DNA of 64,000 bases from Haploplasma modicum ATCC 29102 (GCF_000687835.1 NZ_JHYB01000002.1:310001-374000), one strand, 5' to 3'; shown: positions 45,353 to 54,622, numbered from the stretch's first letter. The notes: generated by a model from the letters alone, not told the origin. Translations and numbers: made by a program.

Positions 45353-46228
45353 ATGGTAGTTGCAGTAATACTTGCGAGTGGTAAAGGAACAAGACTCATG
45401 CCATTATCCACAGCTTTAAGACCAAAACAATATCTTGACGTTATTACAGGGAAAACATTAATTGAAGATACCATTGACCGTGTTAAAAACATTGTTGGCT
45501 TAGATAATGTTTTTGTTGTTTGTAGTAGTCTACAAAAACAATTAGCTAAAGATACTTTAAATTTTTTAAATGATGAAAACTTAATTTTTGAGCCGGAAAT
45601 GAAAGAAACACTAGCTTCTATTACTCATGCAATTAGTTATATTAATAAACTTAGGGGTGATGTAACTTATCTCTTTTTACCGAGTGATCATTATATTCCA
45701 GAGACACTTCTTTTTGAGTCAAGTATTAAAGAAGGTTTAGATTTATATAACTCTAATCAAAACTTGGTTTTATTTGGTTTAAAACCGACCGAACCAAATA
45801 CTGGGTTTGGTTATATCGAAACTAAAAAAGAAGATAATCATTATAAAATATTAAGTTTTATTGAAAAACCTAAACTTGAAATTGCTGAAAAAATTTGGAA
45901 CTTAGATAATTATTTTTGGGGAACCTTTATTTTCTTTACCAATAAAGATATTGTCTATAATGCTTTAAGAGAAAACTATCCAAAACAATATGAACTATTA
46001 ATAAAATTAGATCAAAATATAATTGATAAAAACGACTATTTTAAAGATAGTCTCGTTGATAATTTTTCTAGAAGTATTTTAGAGAAACTAGATAACATGA
46101 AATTAGTAAAAGCTAAGTATCAGTGGTTTGATATTGGAAGTTTTGACTCATTATTTGAAGTTTTAGAACAATTAGGAAAACATGATAAAGTTTTAGAAAT
46201 TAAAAAATTAATCGAGATAAAAAAATAA
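45353..46228 (+). CDS. Mannose-1-phosphate guanylyltransferase-like nucleotidyltransferase
   Basis: 291 residues. ASGKGTRLMPLSTALRPKQYL is the pyrophosphorylase signature (P-K-Q-Y/F-L is typical of the GDP-mannose type), with LPSDH (about 109), GFGYIE (about 158), FIEKP (about 175) and FWGTFIFF. Makes GDP-mannose or a related NDP-hexose. No isomerase domain, so a mono-functional ManC. Standalone gene with its own terminator. Confidence 0.87.
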   Translation: MVVAVILASGKGTRLMPLSTALRPKQYLDVITGKTLIEDTIDRVKNIVGLDNVFVVCSSLQKQLAKDTLNFLNDENLIFEPEMKETLASITHAISYINKLRGDVTYLFLPSDHYIPETLLFESSIKEGLDLYNSNQNLVLFGLKPTEPNTGFGYIETKKEDNHYKILSFIEKPKLEIAEKIWNLDNYFWGTFIFFTNKDIVYNALRENYPKQYELLIKLDQNIIDKNDYFKDSLVDNFSRSILEKLDNMKLVKAKYQWFDIGSFDSLFEVLEQLGKHDKVLEIKKLIEIKK

Positions 46229-46253
46229 AGTCATTAATTTGACTTTATTTTTT
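46221..46253. terminator. Bidirectional terminator
   Basis: AAATAAAGTCA (46223-46233), 6-base loop, TGACTTTATTT (46240-46250), with T and A flanks. Between the nucleotidyltransferase gene and the convergent esterase gene. Confidence 0.82.
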
Positions 46254-46847
46254 ATATATATTGTTATAAAACTTCATAACACCAGAAATCACTTCATTAT
46301 CAATTACGTGACCACTAATTTCAAGTGTTGTTAAATTTGCATTTGCATTAATAAGTCTATTATAAAGCATGTTAATACTATCTTCATTTACATAAGGATC
46401 GTTATATGAGTAAGTTAGAAAAACATTTTTATTAGAAAGATCAACAAAATTACTATCCTTATTAATTAAATCACTACTTAATAAAATATAATTATTTAAA
46501 GTATCACTAAAATCAGTTAATAATCCTAAAGCAATATTAGCCCCATTTGAAAATCCAATTATTGTTGCTTGATTTAAATCAAACTCAAATTCACTACTCA
46601 ATAATAAAATTGTATCTCTTAAGTTTTTTGTTTCACTTATATAGTTTGGGATGTCATAAACACCCATACCAAACCTCTTGAAATAGCGATTTAAGCCATT
46701 TTCACTTACATTGCCTCTAATTCCTAGCAAATTAGCATTAGGGTCAATAAATGCCCCAATTTTAAGCAAACTATTTTCATCACCACCAGTGCCATGTAAT
46801 AAAATAATTGTTCTGTCACTTTGATTATTTATATATTTATATATCAT
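46245..46847 (-). CDS. Alpha/beta-hydrolase, MhqD/carboxylesterase-like
   Basis: 200 residues from the ATG at 46847; a GTG at 46856 is an alternative start. Oxyanion motif LLHGTGGDE, nucleophile GFSNG (S100), acid D in YNDPYV, and H in SGHVID. The group includes B. subtilis MhqD, induced by hydroquinones. Placed directly after a MarR regulator and two ring-cleaving-type dioxygenases, matching that regulon's content. Likely an esterase detoxifying quinone adducts or products. Confidence 0.85.
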   Translation of the reverse strand: MIYKYINNQSDRTIILLHGTGGDENSLLKIGAFIDPNANLLGIRGNVSENGLNRYFKRFGMGVYDIPNYISETKNLRDTILLLSSEFEFDLNQATIIGFSNGANIALGLLTDFSDTLNNYILLSSDLINKDSNFVDLSNKNVFLTYSYNDPYVNEDSINMLYNRLINANANLTTLEISGHVIDNEVISGVMKFYNNIYKK

Positions 46848-46848
46848 C

Positions 46849-47289
46849 TTAAACACTCATTCCTATTTTTTTTAGTAATATAACTAAAATGTCTTTCTCG
46901 TCTTTAGTTAAAACATTAAATATTTTTTTTAGTTTATCGTAATGATTAGAAAAAATTTCTTCACAAATATTTTCCCCTTCACTTGATAATTCAATATAGT
47001 TTATTCTCTTATCTTCTTGACATTTACTTCTAGTAATTAATCCTTTTTTTAAAAGTTTATCTAAAATATAAGATAGTGATGAATTAGCCACTAATACTTT
47101 TTCCTTGATACTACTTACATCAATTTTTTTCTTATGATAGATAACTTCTAAAACAGAAAATTCATTTAGATCAAACCCTGTTTCTTTAATATCATTTTTA
47201 ACAAATTCTATTAGTGATTTATGAGCCTTAAATAAAGCAATCATCGGTTTCAATGAATTTTTATCTTCTACTAAACGATTATTATTCAT
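46849..47289 (-). CDS. MarR-family repressor, MhqR-like
   Basis: 146 residues. Winged helix from about 45: FDLNEFSVLEVIYHKKKIDVSSI, recognition helix ANSSLSYILDKLLKKGLI, wing KCQEDKRINYIEL. Family members sense phenolics, quinones or oxidants. ATG at 47289 overlaps the upstream dioxygenase by 8 bases. It is encoded inside the cassette it probably controls, whose promoter holds TTCGAATTCGAA. Confidence 0.88.
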   Translation of the reverse strand: MNNNRLVEDKNSLKPMIALFKAHKSLIEFVKNDIKETGFDLNEFSVLEVIYHKKKIDVSSIKEKVLVANSSLSYILDKLLKKGLITRSKCQEDKRINYIELSSEGENICEEIFSNHYDKLKKIFNVLTKDEKDILVILLKKIGMSV

Positions 47290-48271
47290 TAAAGTACTCT
47301 TTCTCAAATACCTTATTACTTCTTACGGTATCAATATGTCTAACAACTTTTTCAATATATGCTCGGTTATTTCTAAACTTAGGTGGTAGGGCTAATGTCT
47401 CACCTAGATTTATATAAGTTTCTTCATCATCAATGAAGCCTGGCTCATCGGTTGCTAGTTCAAATAAAACATTTAGATATAATCTTGTATAAACACTTTT
47501 AAAGTAAAATCTATCAACGTATCCAGAGTTTGGTGCTCCAAATTTATCTAATCTTTCTTGCCAGTTAGATAAATCCTCTTTATTTCCAACTCTAAAAGCA
47601 ATATGGTGGATTGCTCCATATCCTTGATAGCTTGGTTTATTATTTTGTTGATAATTAATGATCAAACTTGCTCCGTTACCACCTTCACCCATTTCATATA
47701 GGTAGTAGTTATTTTCAACTTTTGTTTGTCTCATTAAAAATATTTCTGTAAGAATTGTATTAATACCATCTAATCTACTTACATTAATATAAATTGGTCC
47801 AAGTCCTGTAATAGCAAAATGATCGGGAACTGGTCCATTTTTCCAAGGAGTTCCACTATTAACACCACTATTTAACTCATCTGAGATAAGAGCGTATAGT
47901 TGTCCGTCAAAATCTTCAAATTCAATTATTTTCTTACCAAACATTGTTTTAATTTCGCTATGCTTTACTTTATAATGGTTAAATCTTTTTAACCAATATT
48001 CAAGTGACTTATCATTAGGTACTCTAAAACCTGTTCTATTTAGTTCATTATTACCATGAACCGCTTTACTTATTCCTTTAAAATCAAAAAATGTCATATC
48101 AGTTCCTGGACTACCTAAATCATCGGCAAAAAATAGGTGATATGTATCAATATCATCTTGATTTACAGTTTTCTTAACTAATCTAAGACCTAAAACATTT
48201 GTAAAAAAATCATATATCTTCTCAGCACTACTTGTTATTGCTGTAACATGATGTATTCCTTTTAATTGCAT
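47282..48271 (-). CDS. VOC-family ring-cleaving dioxygenase (MhqA/MhqO-like), copy 2
   Basis: 329 residues, two pairs of VOC modules. Opens LKGIHHVTAITSSAEKIYDFF and has GAIHHIAFRV in the second half and LFELATDEPGF, giving the His/His/Glu metal triad. Family members are annotated as extradiol-type ring-cleaving enzymes for hydroquinones. One base after the first copy's stop, SD GGAGG within it. About one third of positions look shared with copy 1. Confidence 0.88.
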   Translation of the reverse strand: MQLKGIHHVTAITSSAEKIYDFFTNVLGLRLVKKTVNQDDIDTYHLFFADDLGSPGTDMTFFDFKGISKAVHGNNELNRTGFRVPNDKSLEYWLKRFNHYKVKHSEIKTMFGKKIIEFEDFDGQLYALISDELNSGVNSGTPWKNGPVPDHFAITGLGPIYINVSRLDGINTILTEIFLMRQTKVENNYYLYEMGEGGNGASLIINYQQNNKPSYQGYGAIHHIAFRVGNKEDLSNWQERLDKFGAPNSGYVDRFYFKSVYTRLYLNVLFELATDEPGFIDDEETYINLGETLALPPKFRNNRAYIEKVVRHIDTVRSNKVFEKEYFNE

Positions 48272-48272
48272 T

Positions 48273-49421
48273 TTAATCCTCCACTTCAATACTTTCTAAA
48301 GTATTTTTAAAATTATTTTTGAAAACATTTATATACTCATCTCTAAGTTCTTTTTGTTCTTTAATTTCTAATTCTGATAAATCTCTTGTATTTTTAAGTT
48401 TTGCTAGTTCATTTAATCTTCTTAAAACAAAATCAAAACGATTAGCATCTAAATATCCAATACTATCTAAGTAATGATGTCTTTTAAGTTTGCTTACTTC
48501 ATTTACATAAACAGGAATCAAATTACTTTCAATTTCTTCTCTATTAGCTTCAAAGTGTGGTGGCAAAAATAACTTTTCTGCTCTATCATCAAATTCTTCC
48601 ATATTAAAACCTGGTTTCATTGTAGAAAGTTCAACAATAGATCCCCCTGGTTCTCTAAAATAGATGGCATTAAAGAAGTTTCTATCCTTAATATCTGTAA
48701 CAACAATTCCTAAGTCTTCAATTGTTTTCTTAAAATTAATTAAAGCTTCTAAAGTTTCAACACCAAATGCAATGTGATGAATTGTTCCCTTTGATAATTT
48801 ACCTCGTAAATACGCATCTTTATTAATATCTAAGTAATTACCAATTTCACTATTTAATTCTAGTCTAATAAAATCTTGATCTTCATTTGAAATTTTAGCA
48901 CCTAGAACATCTGTAAAAAACTTAACTGTATCTTTTGGTTTCATTGAATGGATTAGTGCCCCATAGAAACCTTTAATTGAGTTTTTGCTTGTTACACCAT
49001 TATATTCATATAAATTAGTAATACCACTACTATCTTCTACTAATTCATTTGTTATTCCTAAATAGTCACTGAAAACTAAATGTTTTTTACCAAACCTTGT
49101 AATTTCATTAGTTTTTAACCCAAATGATTTAATTCTATCATGCCAAAAGTCAAAACTACCATCAGGAATGATATAGTATGTACTTACTGCTTGGCCACCA
49201 CCCTTTTTACCATCTTTTGCATCTTGTCCAAGTGGGAAAGATGTAATAACTGTTCCTAAATCTCCATTATGGTTACCATAATAGAAATGATATGTTTTAG
49301 CATCATCAAAATTTACTGCTTTTTTTATTAACCTAAGTCCTAGTAGACTTGTATAAAATTCAATATTTTCTTGTGGATGATTTACTATATTTGAGATATG
49401 ATGTATTCCTTTTATTTTCAT
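48273..49421 (-). CDS. VOC-family ring-cleaving dioxygenase (MhqA/MhqO-like), copy 1 with C-terminal extension
   Basis: 382 residues. Opens KIKGIHHISNIVNHPQENIEF, with GTIHHIAFGV and IVELSTMKPGF supplying the metal ligands in the second half. Beyond the dioxygenase core (to about 300) is a helical extension of about 80 residues rich in Lys/Glu/Leu that copy 2 lacks. First gene of the cassette; promoter with internal palindrome at 49449-49477. Confidence 0.88.
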   Translation of the reverse strand: MKIKGIHHISNIVNHPQENIEFYTSLLGLRLIKKAVNFDDAKTYHFYYGNHNGDLGTVITSFPLGQDAKDGKKGGGQAVSTYYIIPDGSFDFWHDRIKSFGLKTNEITRFGKKHLVFSDYLGITNELVEDSSGITNLYEYNGVTSKNSIKGFYGALIHSMKPKDTVKFFTDVLGAKISNEDQDFIRLELNSEIGNYLDINKDAYLRGKLSKGTIHHIAFGVETLEALINFKKTIEDLGIVVTDIKDRNFFNAIYFREPGGSIVELSTMKPGFNMEEFDDRAEKLFLPPHFEANREEIESNLIPVYVNEVSKLKRHHYLDSIGYLDANRFDFVLRRLNELAKLKNTRDLSELEIKEQKELRDEYINVFKNNFKNTLESIEVED

Positions 49422-49448
49422 AATATAACCTCCATTTGTTATGCTTTT

Positions 49449-49477
49449 ATTATATTTCGAATTCGAACTATTTTCAA
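49449..49477 (-). promoter_or_regulatory. mhq-type promoter with palindromic operator in the spacer
   Basis: Minus strand TTGAAA (49472-49477), exactly 17 bases, TATAAT (49449-49454). The spacer contains the perfect 12-base palindrome TTCGAATTCGAA (49456-49467). Its core resembles, from memory, the B. subtilis MhqR operator with a TCGAATTCGA centre. Expected to be bound by the MarR protein encoded downstream. Confidence 0.8.
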
Positions 49478-49489
49478 ATCATTTGCTTA

Positions 49490-49516
49490 AAAAAAATAAA
49501 CTTCCGAAGAAGTTTA
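49490..49516 (-). terminator. Terminator with UUCG tetraloop after the zinc-ribbon gene
   Basis: Minus strand AAACTTC, loop TTCG, GAAGTTT (49515-49498), then ATTTTTTTT. Confidence 0.88.
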
Positions 49517-49525
49517 CATAAATTT

Positions 49526-49819
49526 TCATTTTTTTTGCATTTTAACAATAACATAAATAATTGCTGCTGGCCAAAATATAACAAGTAAGAATATTAATAA
49601 ACAAACATTTATTTCACTCTCGCTTGATTTTTCACTAGAATTACTTTGCCAACTATCATTTTTAGGAAATACATCTTCAACTTTTCCAATGAAATCATTA
49701 GCAGTCTTAGTTCCATTGAATTTTGCTTTATAATTTGGGTTAGTTGAACTTCCACAATATGGACAAACTCTTTCACTTTCTAAGAAAGTATGCCCACATG
49801 AACTACACTTATTACTCAT
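49526..49819 (-). CDS. Zinc-ribbon protein with one C-terminal membrane helix
   Basis: 97 residues from the ATG at 49819 (GGGGG upstream). CSSCG and CPYCG (about 5-21) form a zinc ribbon; a polar linker follows; residues about 74-92 are a membrane helix ending KMQKK. Tail-anchored zinc ribbons often accompany SPFH or stress proteins. Overlaps the upstream gene by 8 bases and ends the operon. Confidence 0.75.
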   Translation of the reverse strand: MSNKCSSCGHTFLESERVCPYCGSSTNPNYKAKFNGTKTANDFIGKVEDVFPKNDSWQSNSSEKSSESEINVCLLIFLLVIFWPAAIIYVIVKMQKK

Positions 49820-50309
49820 TTTTATCCCCCTTATAATTTGCTCCTCTGAAGTTACCTTCATCATCATAATAGGTACTCTCATCTACTACATTTAACTCAT
49901 GTCTTTCTTGTTTACTAAAATGATTAATTATTTTAGTATTCGATTTATCAATTGTAATAAATAATGAAATATAAATTAAAATTGAAACAACCGAAATGAA
50001 AACAGCAAAGAAGGATTTTAAATCTGATGTATTACCTTGACCTAGTAAACGGACAAATAGTGGAATAAATTGTAAAAATATTGTTAAGTAATATAGAATA
50101 TATAAATTAGATATTTCATTTTTACGATATTTATAAATCCATAAGAAGATAATAGATAAAAGTGCAAATATTTTAATACCGACATATACATAGTTAATTA
50201 TTTCTGAATTAATTAAGAGAACTTCAAAAAATTCAAATAAAAACCAAAATAGAGCAGATCCAATTAAAGCTAAAATTAATAATAAAATTGATTGTACTTT
50301 ATTTTTCAT
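49812..50309 (-). CDS. Four-helix membrane protein, unrecognised
   Basis: 165 residues with hydrophobic segments about 7-30, 40-58, 70-88 and 97-117, then a soluble acidic tail ending NYKGDKNE. No known motif. Overlaps the SPFH gene by 4 bases and the zinc-ribbon gene by 8, so it belongs to the same membrane operon. Confidence 0.7.
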   Translation of the reverse strand: MKNKVQSILLLILALIGSALFWFLFEFFEVLLINSEIINYVYVGIKIFALLSIIFLWIYKYRKNEISNLYILYYLTIFLQFIPLFVRLLGQGNTSDLKSFFAVFISVVSILIYISLFITIDKSNTKIINHFSKQERHELNVVDESTYYDDEGNFRGANYKGDKNE

Positions 50310-51352
50310 AAATTACTTCCTCCTTCAACAGCATTTCCACACATAGAACAGAATTTAGCTCCGGGATTTAATTCATTTTGACATTTCTTACATTTGATAA
50401 TTTGTTTTTTACCACAATTTGGACAGAAAACATCATCTTTTTTTATTTGGTGATTACAACCACCACATTTTGTTTCTTCTATTTTCATATCATCTTTTAC
50501 ATTTAAAACATCATCAGCGAAACTTTTTCCGAGCCCTAAACCCAATCCAACTGAAGCAAAGTTTCCACTTCCTTCATTTTCAGCTGCTTTTTCTAAGACA
50601 TCATATCCACGTGATGCTTTATAACGATCACTACCAAGAATATCAAATTCAGCATTTTTATTTAAAATTTTATTTATTGTTTCTAAATCTGCATCTGGTA
50701 AATTGATACTTGAGTAATAAAAGTTAATAAGTTCAAATCCATAATGTTCAAATTCTGGTTTTAATATTTCTAAGGAATTTTTTGATAAATCATTTAAATA
50801 CATATTAATATCTAAAATACTAATCTTATTTTTAATAATTTCAGAAGATAAAATAGTTTTAACTCTAGTGTTAAGTACACCTCTAAAAAAATCATTAATT
50901 CTTTCAAAGGTAATAACATCAGCTTTAAATGAGCCAATTAACTGAGTCAATAAAAATTGATAATTTCTAATTCTAATTCCAAACTGACCTCTCGCTCTAA
51001 CGTTTACTTTAACATTGAACTTAGGTTCTAAAAGCATAATTGGATCTAGAGTTCCCCAAAGCATATCTAATTTTATTGTTTTATTAATAAAAAATACTTG
51101 CATCGGAAATGGTGCAGTGTTACCATGAACATTTTTTTGAATTCCACTTAAAAATGGTAAATTTAAGTTTTCAACAATATGAGTTCCACTATCTAGTATT
51201 TTTTCAACTATTCCCCCATGAACAATAATTGAAACTTGTCCAACACTTGTAATAATTTTTGATTGATTATTAAACTCCTTATTTGGGTGTTCATAAATAA
51301 CCCAGTTATTACTATTATTACCTTTATACTCTATAACATTTAATAATGACAT
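50306..51352 (-). CDS. SPFH-domain protein with C-terminal double zinc ribbon (YdjI-like)
   Basis: 348 residues. SPFH/band-7-like core (about 30-235) with FLSGIQKNVHGNTAPFPMQVFF and FGIRIRNYQFLL, a helical part to about 290, then two zinc ribbons: CGGC...CPNC (about 296-314) and CKKC...CSMC (about 321-340). No membrane helix, so a peripheral scaffold. B. subtilis YdjI has the same plan and localises PspA at membranes; no PspA-like gene is seen here. Sits between DUF2085 and the four-helix gene. Confidence 0.85.
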   Translation of the reverse strand: MSLLNVIEYKGNNSNNWVIYEHPNKEFNNQSKIITSVGQVSIIVHGGIVEKILDSGTHIVENLNLPFLSGIQKNVHGNTAPFPMQVFFINKTIKLDMLWGTLDPIMLLEPKFNVKVNVRARGQFGIRIRNYQFLLTQLIGSFKADVITFERINDFFRGVLNTRVKTILSSEIIKNKISILDINMYLNDLSKNSLEILKPEFEHYGFELINFYYSSINLPDADLETINKILNKNAEFDILGSDRYKASRGYDVLEKAAENEGSGNFASVGLGLGLGKSFADDVLNVKDDMKIEETKCGGCNHQIKKDDVFCPNCGKKQIIKCKKCQNELNPGAKFCSMCGNAVEGGSNL

Positions 51353-51366
51353 TTTCTTTCCCCCTT

Positions 51367-51723
51367 CTAAAATAACTTAATAATATATAATATTAAGTTT
51401 ATTATAAATAAGCCTAGACCAATTCCACCTAAAAGACCAGTAATTAATCTTCTTATATTTGTTGACGTTAATATTTTAAAATATTGTATTAAACCATCTA
51501 TAATTAATGGTATTAATAATAAAATTGAGTAAAATCCTAAATTTAATTTTAGAAAATAAAAAACTGGACTAATTATAATATATCCGACTATAATCCCAAA
51601 ACATCTAGAACAAACAAACATTTGTTTTCCTCTAAAATGAAATGAACGTTCTTTTAATTGATGGCAGCCACATGTTTTTCCTAATGTAGCCCAAAATCCA
51701 TGATCATTTTCTTTAATAAACAT
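51367..51723 (-). CDS. DUF2085 membrane protein
   Basis: 118 residues. N-terminal CHQLKERSFHF and CSRCFGIIVGY (about 20-48) carry the family's conserved His/Cys set, a likely metal site. Three hydrophobic segments follow (about 45-60, 62-78, 92-116). Function of DUF2085 is unknown. GAGGG SD. First gene of the SPFH operon. Confidence 0.82.
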   Translation of the reverse strand: MFIKENDHGFWATLGKTCGCHQLKERSFHFRGKQMFVCSRCFGIIVGYIIISPVFYFLKLNLGFYSILLLIPLIIDGLIQYFKILTSTNIRRLITGLLGGIGLGLFIINLILYIIKLF

Positions 51724-51793
51724 TTTTATCCCTCATTAATACAATTAAATTATATCATAACTTTTTTGTTTTTTATAATAAATATATATTGAC

Positions 51794-52441
51794 TTATTTA
51801 TTTTTTGCTGTCAAGAACCTTAATATTTCATCCCTTAAGTACATATTACCAGCCATATTTAAGTGAACTCTATCTGCTGACAGTGAAAACACCAAAACTT
51901 TTTCCAATAGTTCATCAAATGATTTTTGTAAGTTTATGAAGAGTAGATTGTATTCAGCTGCTATTTCTTCCATAATAGCAACATATTGATCAATTTTATT
52001 TCTAAGTGGATTTGATAAATTTGTTTCTAAATAAAATGGTGACATTAAAACAACTTTTGAACCACTTGCAATTATTTTTTTTACTAAATATAATAAATTA
52101 TTTCGATATTTTTCATTAGAAATTTTAAATTCGGGAATTTGTGGACAGTCAAACATTCTCCATGCATCATTAACACCAATCATTATGAACACATAATTTG
52201 GATTATATGATAAAACATCACTATCTAATCTTTTTATCAAATCTTCTGTTCTATTTCCACTTATGCCTTGATTAATTATTCTCAAATTAAGTTCAGGTTT
52301 ATATAATAAATAATATGAATTTATCATATTTACATACCCTGAACCTAATCCATCCCAAGTAAGTGATCCCTCTGGATTAGTTTTACTTGATGATGTTATT
52401 GAATCCCCATAAAATACTATTGTATCATTCTTTTTAAACAT
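51794..52441 (-). CDS. SGNH/GDSL-family hydrolase
   Basis: 215 residues. Block I GDSIT (12-16, nucleophile S14), block II QGISGNR, block III GVND, block V DRVHLN (catalytic Asp/His). No signal peptide, so cytosolic; family members are esterases or acetylhydrolases. The ATG at 52441 is preceded by GGAG at 9 bases; an ATG nine bases earlier abuts the SD. Single gene. Confidence 0.88.
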   Translation of the reverse strand: MFKKNDTIVFYGDSITSSSKTNPEGSLTWDGLGSGYVNMINSYYLLYKPELNLRIINQGISGNRTEDLIKRLDSDVLSYNPNYVFIMIGVNDAWRMFDCPQIPEFKISNEKYRNNLLYLVKKIIASGSKVVLMSPFYLETNLSNPLRNKIDQYVAIMEEIAAEYNLLFINLQKSFDELLEKVLVFSLSADRVHLNMAGNMYLRDEILRFLTAKNK

Positions 52442-52540
52442 TATTCTCATCTCCTAAGTATTTATAAATATATCTTACACCATTGTAACTTCATTATCAA
52501 TGAAATATTAAAAGTAATAATATCTAATTTGGATTAATAA

Positions 52541-52566
52541 AGAAAAAAGATGATTACTCATCTTTT
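52541..52566 (-). terminator. Terminator of the cca-yhaM unit
   Basis: Minus strand AAGATGA, loop of four, TCATCTT (52564-52547), then T run. Stem includes the yhaM-like stop region. Confidence 0.8.
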
Positions 52567-53459
52567 ATGTTTGCTTTATAAAATCTTTGTTTATCTAAAG
52601 CACTAATCATATTTGTAAATTTCCCTGCTGAAGTGTCATTTAATGCATCACCTAGTGGGTGAAGTTTTGAATCAATAGTATCTAAGTACCAAATTAATAA
52701 TGCTTCACCAATTTGAGGTTTTTTAGGAGACCCAAAATTAGGAATACCATGATGTGATAAGGTAATATGTTTTAATAACATAACTTCTTCTTTATCACTA
52801 ATATTATTTAGTGATGCAATTTTATCAATTTCATTAGTTACCATTACAATATGACCAATTAGTAGCCCTTCATTTGTATATTCACCGTCAACACCAGTCA
52901 TTTCATCAATTTTACAAATGTCATGAATGATAATTCCACCATAAATTAAATCGCTATTTAAATATGGGTAAACTTTTAAAAATGGCTCTACTAAACGTAG
53001 GATAGAAAGAGTATGATAAGCTAGTCCACCCACAAATGCATGATGAAATTTGGTTGCTGCTGGATGAATATAAAAATTATTTTGATATTTTTCATATAAA
53101 GTTTTAACAATCAATTTGATATATTTGTTGTTAATATTATTTAAATATTTTTCAATTTCTTTTTTCATTTGTTCTAGTTTGAGTGGGGCATAAATATAAA
53201 ACTTATCTAAGACATCAGAAAGAGTAGTTGAATCAAGAACATCTTCTACTTTATCTATCTTAATTAATTTATTATATGGTTTTACTTCTTCTAAAAAAGC
53301 TTCGTAATAAATACGATAAACTTTACCAACCTGAATTTTTTCCAACATTTCTGGTTCTAATTTTAACCCTACAACTTGCTTATTTTCATCAACAACTGAT
53401 ATATTACAAAAATTCAAGCCTTGATTAACATTTTCTACCTTAGCAATAATCTCTATCAT
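52554..53459 (-). CDS. YhaM-type 3'-5' exoribonuclease (OB fold plus HD domain)
   Basis: 301 residues. N-terminal OB-like domain (about 1-80) then an HD domain: FHHAFVGGLAYHTLSI (about 138-153), IIHDICKI (HD at about 178), LSHHG and a late D in WYLDTIDS. This order is that of YhaM/CbfA, which trims RNA and single-stranded DNA. Begins 9 bases after the CCA-adding enzyme. Confidence 0.9.
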   Translation of the reverse strand: MIEIIAKVENVNQGLNFCNISVVDENKQVVGLKLEPEMLEKIQVGKVYRIYYEAFLEEVKPYNKLIKIDKVEDVLDSTTLSDVLDKFYIYAPLKLEQMKKEIEKYLNNINNKYIKLIVKTLYEKYQNNFYIHPAATKFHHAFVGGLAYHTLSILRLVEPFLKVYPYLNSDLIYGGIIIHDICKIDEMTGVDGEYTNEGLLIGHIVMVTNEIDKIASLNNISDKEEVMLLKHITLSHHGIPNFGSPKKPQIGEALLIWYLDTIDSKLHPLGDALNDTSAGKFTNMISALDKQRFYKANIKDE

Positions 53460-53467
53460 TTTGTCAC

Positions 53468-54622
53468 CTAAAATCTTTCAATATTTTCTAACACAAATTT
53501 TGTTAGATCTTCTTTATTATTTTTTAGTTTTTTATCTAAAACCAAAATAACCATTTCATTTATCAAGTTATTTAACCATGCCCCTTGTTTTTTATCTGTC
53601 AACTTTAAGATATCAAAACCTCTTAACTTTAAATCTTGACTGCTGTTAATTGGTAAATCATTAAACAAACTAACTAAATCAAGTGCTTTTAAAGTATCTC
53701 TACCCAAAATAAAATTAACTCTATTTAAGGCTTGACTAAATTCTAGGCCATATTCATATAAGTCTTTAGGAGTATGTCCAACATTGTCCTTTAACATCTT
53801 AACAACTGTTTGATACTTATGTTTATGTTTATTAGGAAATTTATAATAACTTGGTACAATAGCACCATTTAAATAAAAGCTAGTTATAAAAAATGCATCG
53901 ACAAGTGGCATTTCAGATGATTTACTAAAGAAAGTTATACCATGTTTTAACCCTGGTAATACTTCATGAATTTCACTTTTAACCATTAATTCTAGGGCTT
54001 TCTTTAGGTGATTGCCTTGGAGAATCTTAATTAATTCATCTAATACTCGTTCACTTGAAACTTTTAATATTAAATCTTTATTTTTCTTAATTGCCTCAAG
54101 TGTTTCATAGTCAATATCAAAACCTAATTTACTTACAAAATAAAATGCTCTAAGCATTCTAAGGGCATCCTCATTAAATCTTTGGTCAGGATTACCGATT
54201 GCTTTTACATATTTATTTTTAATATCTTTTTTACCATCAACATGATCAATGATTAATCCTGTACTATCCATGATTAATGCATTCATTGAAAAATCTCTTC
54301 TCATTAGATCTTTTATTACTGTCTCTTCAAATTTTACTTCTTCTGGATGACGATGATCAAGATATTTATCTTCACTACGGTAAGTTGTAACTTGATATTC
54401 TTGATCTTTAAATGTAATTGTAACAGTGCCATATTTTTCACCTGTTTCTTTACCTTTAAATATTTTAAGAACATCTTTTGGATGTGCATTTGTTGTAATA
54501 TCTATATCGTTAAAATCTATTCTTAAGAGATAGTCTCTTACTGCACCACCAACTATATAACCTTCAAACCCGTTTTCTGCTAATATTCTTAATATTATTC
54601 TTGCATCTTTTATATTACTCAT
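53468..54622 (-). CDS. CCA tRNA nucleotidyltransferase
   Basis: 384 residues. Class II polymerase head: GGAVRDYLL (about 21-29), DFNDIDITTNA, RRDFSMNAL, and the RRD/EDALRMLRAFYF motif of the neck. Builds or repairs the 3'-CCA of tRNA. Slightly short C-terminal body. In an operon with the YhaM-like gene, so RNA 3'-end metabolism genes are paired. Confidence 0.93.
   Translation of the reverse strand: MSNIKDARIILRILAENGFEGYIVGGAVRDYLLRIDFNDIDITTNAHPKDVLKIFKGKETGEKYGTVTITFKDQEYQVTTYRSEDKYLDHRHPEEVKFEETVIKDLMRRDFSMNALIMDSTGLIIDHVDGKKDIKNKYVKAIGNPDQRFNEDALRMLRAFYFVSKLGFDIDYETLEAIKKNKDLILKVSSERVLDELIKILQGNHLKKALELMVKSEIHEVLPGLKHGITFFSKSSEMPLVDAFFITSFYLNGAIVPSYYKFPNKHKHKYQTVVKMLKDNVGHTPKDLYEYGLEFSQALNRVNFILGRDTLKALDLVSLFNDLPINSSQDLKLRGFDILKLTDKKQGAWLNNLINEMVILVLDKKLKNNKEDLTKFVLENIERF

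Noticed and set aside
50419-50706. Open frame on the plus strand opposite the SPFH gene
   Set aside because: His/Leu/Phe-rich product typical of an antisense shadow; no SD or family match.
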